The notes below the pieces were generated by a model. The model made no database searches, was not told the origin of the DNA, and was given only the letters and a program-made list of their open reading frames with translations. The position numbers and the translations under genes are program-made. From assembly GCF_023502425.1 (NCBI RefSeq), contig NZ_JAMFMA010000001.1, forward strand, positions 620,001 through 684,000: a DNA stretch of 64,000 nucleotides. Reading direction: 5' to 3'. Positions 58,377-64,000 of the stretch are shown in pieces (the stretch's first letter is position 1; the number at the start of each line of letters is the position of its first letter). Source of the DNA: Flagellimonas spongiicola. GTDB taxonomy: Bacteria > Bacteroidota > Bacteroidia > Flavobacteriales > Flavobacteriaceae.

Positions 58377-59786
58377 CTATTCTTCCCATTCAGTATGGAA
58401 GATGCCATCACGATCTAGACGCTCATACGTGTGGGATCCAAAATAATCCCTTTGCGCCTGAATCAAGTTTAATGGTAGTCTACTGCTTGTATAAGCATCA
58501 AAATAAGTAAGCGCATTGGATAGGCCAGGTAGCGGGATTCCATTTGCAGCTCCAAAAGCTACCAATTCCCTAGCTGCGCCCACCGTTTCTTTTACTTTTT
58601 CAACAAAGGAAGGTGATAACAATAAGTTTTGTAGACTTTCATCTGCTTGAAAAGCTTCTGTAATGTCCGCCAACAGCGCAGCACGTATAATGCATCCAGC
58701 ACGCCAGATTTTCGCAATTTCACCTAACTCCAACTCATAGCCATATTCTTTAGAAGCATCCGCTAATTGGTGCATACCTTGGGCATAAGTGATAATGAAG
58801 GCGAAGTAAAGCGCTTGTTCTGCTTTGCTGACCAATGAAGCCTTGACTACGGATTCTACATTGGGCCTGTCATAGAGTTCATCGGCTTTTATGCGTTCAT
58901 CTTTGAGTGCGGATATTTCCCTCATGCTCACGGCAACATCTATTGTTGGCACAGGGATACCTAAGTCCATCGCATTCTGGGAAGTCCATTTACCAGTACC
59001 CTTTTGTTTGGCCTTGTCCAATATTTTGTCCACCAGGTGACCATCAGATAATTCGTCTTTTTGTTCAAATATTTCCGAAGTGATTTCCACTAAAAAGGAC
59101 TGTAGCCGACCAGCATTCCACTGGGCATAGGTTTCATGCAATTCTTCATTAGTCAAATTCCCAGCTTTTTTGAGGAGGTCATAAATCTCAGAGGTCAATT
59201 GCATTAAACCGTATTCAATGCCATTATGAACCATTTTCACATAGTTGCCTGCTGATTTTGGCCCCAAATAGGTCACACAAGGTTCGCCGTTGTATTTGGC
59301 GGACACCGCTTCAAATATTGGTTTTACATATTGATAGGCTTCTCTAGATCCCCCTGGCATTATACTTGGTCCTTTTCTGGCTCCCTTGGCACCTCCAGAA
59401 ACACCTGCGCCAAAAAAGTTGATACCTTTTTCTTTTAAGTAAGCTTCTCTGCGATCTGTATCTGTAAAAAAGGAGTTTCCACCATCTATGATGATGTCAC
59501 CTTTATCTAAATGTGGCAAAAGACTATCAATTACAATATCAACTACTTTTCCTGCAGGTACAAGAAGCATAATTTTTCTCGGAGAGGTAAGTCCTGCTAC
59601 AAATTCGGCAGCGTCAGTTGTGGCATTCACTTTATCGGTATTTCCACCTTCAGCTATCAAGGCATTCACCTTTTCTTCATCCAAGTCATTTCCAAAGGCG
59701 GTAAAGCCATTATCTGCGACATTAAGGATGAAATTTCTTCCCATTACACCGAGACCAACCAATCCAAAATCGTAAGTATTTGCCAT
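58377..59786 (-). CDS. gnd: 6-phosphogluconate dehydrogenase, decarboxylating
   Basis: The 469-residue enzyme has the NADP-binding start GLVGLGVMGRNFILNVADNG, the substrate-binding loop GAGVSGGAKGARKGPSIMPGG, the catalytic block YVKMVHNGIEYGLMQLT and the C-terminal RAGCIIRAALL and QRDYFGSHTYERLD. Length is normal. It makes ribulose-5-phosphate, CO2 and NADPH in the oxidative pentose-phosphate pathway. It is divergent from zwf-pgl across a 183-bp gap, so the three oxidative-branch genes form one cluster. Confidence 0.96.
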   Translation of the reverse strand: MANTYDFGLVGLGVMGRNFILNVADNGFTAFGNDLDEEKVNALIAEGGNTDKVNATTDAAEFVAGLTSPRKIMLLVPAGKVVDIVIDSLLPHLDKGDIIIDGGNSFFTDTDRREAYLKEKGINFFGAGVSGGAKGARKGPSIMPGGSREAYQYVKPIFEAVSAKYNGEPCVTYLGPKSAGNYVKMVHNGIEYGLMQLTSEIYDLLKKAGNLTNEELHETYAQWNAGRLQSFLVEITSEIFEQKDELSDGHLVDKILDKAKQKGTGKWTSQNAMDLGIPVPTIDVAVSMREISALKDERIKADELYDRPNVESVVKASLVSKAEQALYFAFIITYAQGMHQLADASKEYGYELELGEIAKIWRAGCIIRAALLADITEAFQADESLQNLLLSPSFVEKVKETVGAARELVAFGAANGIPLPGLSNALTYFDAYTSSRLPLNLIQAQRDYFGSHTYERLDRDGIFHTEWEE

Positions 59787-59969
59787 TTTTGTTTCTATTT
59801 TTATGTCTTTTGTTAAGACATGACTTAGTAAGTACTATCAAGAATTACGAACCTAAAATAAACCTTATATTCGTTATGCTCAAAAATACGATGGTCCCAT
59901 AAAATATTAATGGTAAATCGTTATTTCAATTCAATTTTTGCGCATAAAAAACTAATCCACAGGAGTTTT

Positions 59970-61502
59970 ATGAAAAAGACGGAAAACCAAATACTTGTCA
60001 TTTTTGGTGCATCAGGGGATTTGACCGCTAGAAAATTAATACCAGCCCTTTTCAATTTATATGTTGCAAGGCAATTGCCAAAGAATTTTGTAGTTCTTGG
60101 AGCAAGTCGAAGTGACCTCACCGATGAGGAATTCAGGAATAGAGTTGTTTATGAAAGCCCATATTTAAAAGAGAAAATTGAAGACCTCAAAGAAAATTAC
60201 ATCCAAGGGTTTGCTGATAAAATATTTTATGAGGATTTGGGTGGAACCTATGACACGGCATATGATGGCTTGCGAAAAAGGGTTGAAGGATTAAAAAAGG
60301 ACTTCCAGACATCGGGGAATATCATTTACTATTTATCTACTCCTCCTACTTTGTATGAAACCATTGCACAACGTTTGGCTGATGCGGGCATGAACACGCA
60401 AAACAACGGTTGGAAACGCTTGATAGTTGAAAAACCATTCGGCTATAGTTTGGATACCGCTCGAAAATTAAATCAGGGTCTGCACCAGTTCTTTACTGAG
60501 CCGCAGATTTATCGGATTGATCATTATTTGGGTAAGGAAACCGTACAGAACCTATTGGTTACTAGATTTTCCAACAGCATTTTTGAACCCTTATGGAACC
60601 GGAATTACATTCACCACGTAGAAATTACAAATGCCGAAAGTGTTGGTGTGGAAAAAAGAGGTGGTTACTATGACAAGTCTGGAGCTTTACGCGATATGTT
60701 CCAAAACCATTTGTTACAGATAGTTTCGTTGGTGGTTATGGAGCCGCCAATTGGAGATCAACCTGAAGAAATTCGAAACGAAAAGGTTAAGGCCTTGAAA
60801 TCGCTACGAATCATGAAGGATGAAAAAACCTTGTGGGACAATACGATACGTGCACAATATGTGGCATCTGAGGTGAACGGGAAAAAAGTAAAAGGTTATC
60901 GTGAAGAAGAGGGCGTGGACCCAAACTCTACTACAGAAACCTATGCTGCCATTAAGTTCTTTGTGGACAACTGGCGTTGGGAAGGCGTACCTTTTTACGT
61001 TCGGACTGCAAAACGAATGCCAACCAAGGTAACCGAAGTAGTGATACACTTTAAGACACCGCATCATCAAATTTTCAAAGATTCTGGGGTGAATAGTAAG
61101 GACAATAAATTGATTATCAGGATACAACCAGATGAAGGTATCCTGATGAAATTTGGTGTAAAAGTGCCAGGACAAGGTTTTAAGGTAGAGCGTGCAAATT
61201 TAGATTTCTATTATTCCAGTTTGGCTGAAACGTATGTCATGGAAGCCTATGAAAGATTATTGTTGGATGCGATGCAAGGTGATGCCACCCTATATGCGCG
61301 TGCTGATGAGGTTGAAGCTGCTTGGGAGTTTGTAGATCCTATTTTGGATTATTGGAAGAATGGAAAGGATGTGCGTATGTATGGATATTCAGCAGGAGTT
61401 TGGGGACCAGAGAATGCAGATGAACTTATAGATGATTTAGGTACTTGGCGAAATCCAGGTGCAAGTTTGGCTGAAGATCCAGGGTACTGTGTGATATGTT
61501 AA
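59970..61502 (+). CDS. zwf: Glucose-6-phosphate dehydrogenase
   Basis: I start at the ATG giving MKKTENQILVIFGASGDLTARKL because an AGGAG lies 5 bp before it, rare in this window, and homologues begin there; an ATG 20 codons upstream is in frame. The 510-residue enzyme has the Rossmann fingerprint FGASGDLTARKL and the active-site RIDHYLGKETVQN. It oxidises glucose-6-phosphate with NADP. The 183-bp divergent gap before it shows only a weak AATTTTTG -7-like box. pgl follows by 34 bp. Confidence 0.95.
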   Translation: MKKTENQILVIFGASGDLTARKLIPALFNLYVARQLPKNFVVLGASRSDLTDEEFRNRVVYESPYLKEKIEDLKENYIQGFADKIFYEDLGGTYDTAYDGLRKRVEGLKKDFQTSGNIIYYLSTPPTLYETIAQRLADAGMNTQNNGWKRLIVEKPFGYSLDTARKLNQGLHQFFTEPQIYRIDHYLGKETVQNLLVTRFSNSIFEPLWNRNYIHHVEITNAESVGVEKRGGYYDKSGALRDMFQNHLLQIVSLVVMEPPIGDQPEEIRNEKVKALKSLRIMKDEKTLWDNTIRAQYVASEVNGKKVKGYREEEGVDPNSTTETYAAIKFFVDNWRWEGVPFYVRTAKRMPTKVTEVVIHFKTPHHQIFKDSGVNSKDNKLIIRIQPDEGILMKFGVKVPGQGFKVERANLDFYYSSLAETYVMEAYERLLLDAMQGDATLYARADEVEAAWEFVDPILDYWKNGKDVRMYGYSAGVWGPENADELIDDLGTWRNPGASLAEDPGYCVIC

Positions 61503-61536
61503 TTGCTTAATTGTTGATAAAAAGGAAACAAAGTAA

Positions 61537-62256
61537 ATGGAATTGAAGGTTTACAATAATAAACAAGAAGTTGCTGAAGCGTTTTCAAACTACTTTTTAG
61601 AACTGACCAAAGGTCAAGAAGAAATTCATGTCGCACTTTCAGGGGGAAGCACTCCAAGGGTGATTTTTGACATTCTTGCGGCTGATTTTGCGGACAAAGT
61701 TGATTGGGGGCGTATACATTTTTATTGGGGAGATGAACGTTGTGTGCCACCTACCGATGAGCAGAGCAATTACAAAATGACAGTGGATCATTTGTTTTCC
61801 AAATTAGCAATACCAGCGTCAAATATTCACCGGGTATTAGGAGAAAACGACCCCAACGCTGAAGCAATGCGATATGCGAACTTATTGGAAATCAACTTGG
61901 ATAGGGTAGGAGGGATTCCACAATTTGATCTTGTTATTTTGGGAATGGGCGATGATGGCCACACGGCATCCATATTTCCGCACGAAATTGAGTTATGGGA
62001 GGCAGAGGATCATTGCGTAGTCGCTACGCATCCAGAATCAGGGCAAAAAAGGGTCTCTATCAATGGCAAGGTGATCAACATTGCCAAAGAAGTGGTGTTT
62101 TTGGTCACTGGTTCCTCCAAGGCGGAAAAAGTGCATGCTATTATTGATCAAACCGAGAATTTCCTAAATTATCCTGCGGCATTGGTCAAACCAAGTTCTG
62201 GAAAGTTAAAATGGTTTTTGGATAAAGAGGCAGCTTCTCTTATTGCTCAAGATTAA
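61537..62256 (+). CDS. pgl: 6-phosphogluconolactonase
   Basis: The 239-residue protein is of the DevB/Pgl type: HVALSGGSTPRVIFDILA (sugar-phosphate binding), VDWGRIHFYWGDERCVPPTDEQSNY and FDLVILGMGDDGHTASIFP with the catalytic His and Asp. It hydrolyses 6-phosphogluconolactone between Zwf and Gnd. It is in operon with zwf. The last 17 bases overlap the convergent thioesterase gene. Confidence 0.95.
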   Translation: MELKVYNNKQEVAEAFSNYFLELTKGQEEIHVALSGGSTPRVIFDILAADFADKVDWGRIHFYWGDERCVPPTDEQSNYKMTVDHLFSKLAIPASNIHRVLGENDPNAEAMRYANLLEINLDRVGGIPQFDLVILGMGDDGHTASIFPHEIELWEAEDHCVVATHPESGQKRVSINGKVINIAKEVVFLVTGSSKAEKVHAIIDQTENFLNYPAALVKPSSGKLKWFLDKEAASLIAQD

Positions 62257-62788
62257 GTTGAACATTTTCTCCTTCCAAAAAATGTAGGTATTCATTGACC
62301 TGGAATTTTTTTGAACGGTATTTTGAATCCCTATCTGATGCGGATAGCTTGCGTTCTTTGCTTCGCGCAAACCTTCGCAATCCATTTTTATCATTAACAA
62401 TTAACCCAGGTATAGAGATGTTGTTTCCTTCGCCATCTTTTGCAACCATTGTAAAATAAGAGGAATTACAATGTTTGGTCTTCCCGGTCTTCACATTTTC
62501 AGATTCCACACGGACACCTACCACCATTGAGGTTCGACCAGTATAATTGATAGAGGCCTTTAACGTAACCAACTCGCCAACTTCAATGGGGTTCAGAAAG
62601 TTTACACGATTTACGGAGGCAGTTACACAATAGGCCTGCGAATGCTTTGAGGCACAGGCAAAGGCAATCTGATCCATCAAGTTAAGGATATGTCCACCAT
62701 GGACCTTTCCTCCAAAATTGGAATGTGAAGGAAGCATTAATTCTGTAATTGAAACACGGGATTCTTTTGCGGTCTTGTACTTTTTCAT
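62240..62788 (-). CDS. Acyl-CoA thioesterase (hotdog fold)
   Basis: The ATG giving MKKYKTAKESRVSITELMLPSHSNFGGKVHGG is chosen; a TTG ten codons before is in frame. The 182-residue hotdog protein has FGGKVHGGHILNLMDQIAFACASKHS with the catalytic Asp region, and the thioesterase signature continuing in NFLNPIEVGELVTLKASINYTGRTSMVVGVRVESEN. It resembles YciA/BACH-type acyl-CoA hydrolases. It fits the fatty-acid genes elsewhere in the window but is not linked to them. The end overlaps pgl by 17 bp. Confidence 0.9.
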   Translation of the reverse strand: MKKYKTAKESRVSITELMLPSHSNFGGKVHGGHILNLMDQIAFACASKHSQAYCVTASVNRVNFLNPIEVGELVTLKASINYTGRTSMVVGVRVESENVKTGKTKHCNSSYFTMVAKDGEGNNISIPGLIVNDKNGLRRFARSKERKLSASDRDSKYRSKKFQVNEYLHFLEGENVQLNLEQ

Positions 62789-62822
62789 TTGTCTAAAGGG
62801 TACATTTTGTTGAATCAAAAAA

Positions 62823-64000
62823 TTACAGTTCTAACTTAGGTTCCTCGTAATTGTCTTCCTCCGCTCGTTTTAGAATTGGTTCTGGGATGGATTTTTTGGC
62901 CTTGGCGCCCATTTTTTTCAGTTTTTCAATGCTGGTCACAATGTTACCTCTGCCTTCAACCAGTTTGTTCATGGCGCCACGATATTCGTTTTTGGCCTCA
63001 TCCATTTTTTTGCCAACTTTGGTCAAGTCGGTAACAAAGCCTTCAAATTTGTCGTACAATGCACCGGCCTGTCTAGCAATTTCTATCGCATTCTTCTGCT
63101 GCTTCTCATTGCTCCACATGGTGTCTATTGTACGAAGCGTGGCCAACAAAGTTGAAGGGGTTACTATTACAATGTTCTGTTCAAAGGCTTTATTGTATAG
63201 ACTATTGTCATGGTTTATAGCCACTGCAAAAGCGGGCTCAATTGGTACAAATAACAACACAAAATCTGGGCTTTCCATCTCATAGAGATCCTCATATTTT
63301 TTTGCCGATAGCTGTTCAACATGTTTCCGCAAAGAATTGATATGATCTTTTAAATGCTTTTGCTTTGATTCTTCGTCCGCGTTGGTGTAACGTTCATAAT
63401 CAGTCAAGGAAACCTTTGAATCCACTACCATTTTTTTGCCATCTGGTAAATGGATGATAACATCTGGCATAACCCGTGATCCATCTTCACGTGCAAAACT
63501 TTGTTGAACACTGTATTCGCGGTCTTTTTCCAAGCCCGATTTCTCAAGAACACGTTCCAAGACCAGTTCACCCCAATTTCCTTGCATTTTGCTGTCACCT
63601 TTTAGGGCTTTGGTCAAATTTTCCGCTTCTTGGGTGATTTTCAAGTTTTGGTTCTGTAGATTTAGTAATTGCTCCTTTAAGGCTGAATGTATGCTGATGT
63701 TCTCTTTTTGAGTGGCCTCCACTTTTTTCTCAAATAGTTGGATTTTTTCCTGCAGAGGGGTAAGAATTTGTTTAATGTTCTTTTGATTTTGTTCGGTGAA
63801 TTTGGTGCTTTTCTCGTCTAAAATCTTGTTCGCCAAATTCTCAAATTCCTTAGTGAACTTTTCTTGAAGCTTTTCTACTTCCTCTTTTTGTTCGGTATTG
63901 ATGCGTTGAAGGTTCTCCAAATCCGCCTGATACCGAACTATTTGGTTGCTTTGCTGCTCTTTTTCCGAAAGTAATTGCTTTTTTTCTTCATCCGAAGTCA
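62823..64000 (-). CDS. rmuC: DNA recombination protein RmuC, N-terminus cut by window edge
   Basis: The frame is open to the right end of the window, so the gene is partial; the codons upstream of an internal TTG continue SEKEQQSNQIVRYQAD without a stop. The visible part of about 392 residues has a long coiled coil (first 120 residues, KEEVEKLQEKF and similar) and then the RmuC domain: GNWGELVLERVLEKSGLE, DVIIHLPDGKKMVVDSKVSLTDYERY, VPIEPAFAVAINHD and the DxK-type core that resembles nucleases. RmuC limits inverted-repeat recombination. A membrane anchor is expected in the missing part. It is 34 bp from the thioesterase gene. Confidence 0.93.
   Translation of the reverse strand, partial: TSDEEKKQLLSEKEQQSNQIVRYQADLENLQRINTEQKEEVEKLQEKFTKEFENLANKILDEKSTKFTEQNQKNIKQILTPLQEKIQLFEKKVEATQKENISIHSALKEQLLNLQNQNLKITQEAENLTKALKGDSKMQGNWGELVLERVLEKSGLEKDREYSVQQSFAREDGSRVMPDVIIHLPDGKKMVVDSKVSLTDYERYTNADEESKQKHLKDHINSLRKHVEQLSAKKYEDLYEMESPDFVLLFVPIEPAFAVAINHDNSLYNKAFEQNIVIVTPSTLLATLRTIDTMWSNEKQQKNAIEIARQAGALYDKFEGFVTDLTKVGKKMDEAKNEYRGAMNKLVEGRGNIVTSIEKLKKMGAKAKKSIPEPILKRAEEDNYEEPKLEL

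Noticed and set aside
1-64000. tRNA, rRNA, transposase, integrase, toxin-antitoxin or known defence genes
   Set aside because: Looked for by eye on both strands and not found; a short or divergent case could still be missed without a covariance or profile search.

Overview
The window looks like chromosomal DNA of a marine-type member of the Flavobacteriaceae (Bacteroidota). The support is: promoters of the Bacteroidota type (TTG or TTTG near -33, TAnnTTTG near -7) in front of many genes; few Shine-Dalgarno sequences; moderate to low GC; and gene families typical of that group (DUF4199, DUF5916, GlmU-family protein, ECF sigma / anti-sigma / Spy-like triplet, type B L31, CarB without an allosteric domain). 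No rRNA, tRNA, CRISPR array, transposase or phage gene was found. The region is mostly core genome, densely packed, with no gene-free stretch above 300 bases. RmuC is cut by the right edge.

Layout. 0-7.6 kb: a small secreted protein, an MFS transporter, then a minus-strand run with a YdeI-like protein, M1 and M28 exported peptidases, an exported VOC protein and a beta-propeller/NTF2 fusion. 7.6-13.1 kb: a fused trehalose-6-phosphate synthase/phosphatase, a divergent GH15 glycosidase and a PLP-dependent decarboxylase. 14.5-21.4 kb: a fatty-acid beta-oxidation operon in the order marR, fadN-type bifunctional enzyme, unknown membrane protein, thiolase, four-helix-bundle protein, acyl-CoA dehydrogenase; an 18-bp palindrome overlaps its promoter. 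An acyl-CoA ligase lies nearby. 25-35 kb: purL, a DUF5916 outer-membrane-type protein, an AraC/SDR pair, an RsmB-type rRNA methyltransferase and a BNR-repeat lipoprotein. 35.3-42.6 kb: an ECF sigma / anti-sigma / Spy-like operon, an MsbA-like exporter, a phosphohexomutase, a GT2 glycosyltransferase and DUF4199. 42.7-51.6 kb: rpmE2, a GlmU-family protein, mtaB, a small acetyltransferase, an alpha/beta hydrolase, a lytic transglycosylase, rpmH (52 codons) and carB.

51.6-56.3 kb: a seven-gene minus-strand operon (ABC ATPase, ABC permease, YtrA-type GntR regulator, GIN-domain protein and three membrane proteins) behind a complete promoter and a 26-bp interrupted palindrome. 56.4-57.2 kb: an ArsR/AHSA1 pair whose promoter is bracketed by two copies of a GTAAC(C)-N4-GGTTA(C) palindrome. 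57.2-62.3 kb: an AhpD-like protein, a Crp/Fnr regulator, and the oxidative pentose-phosphate genes gnd, zwf and pgl. 62.2-64 kb: an acyl-CoA thioesterase and rmuC.

The least ordinary items are the four-helix-bundle gene inside the beta-oxidation operon, bordered by heptamer repeats; heptamer repeats and a thrice-used leader in the GntR/ABC operon; three regulator/operator/promoter arrangements readable directly from the DNA; and two enzymes with substitutions at expected catalytic or metal positions (GH15 base, M28 first zinc ligand). I saw no clearly new defence or mobile system.
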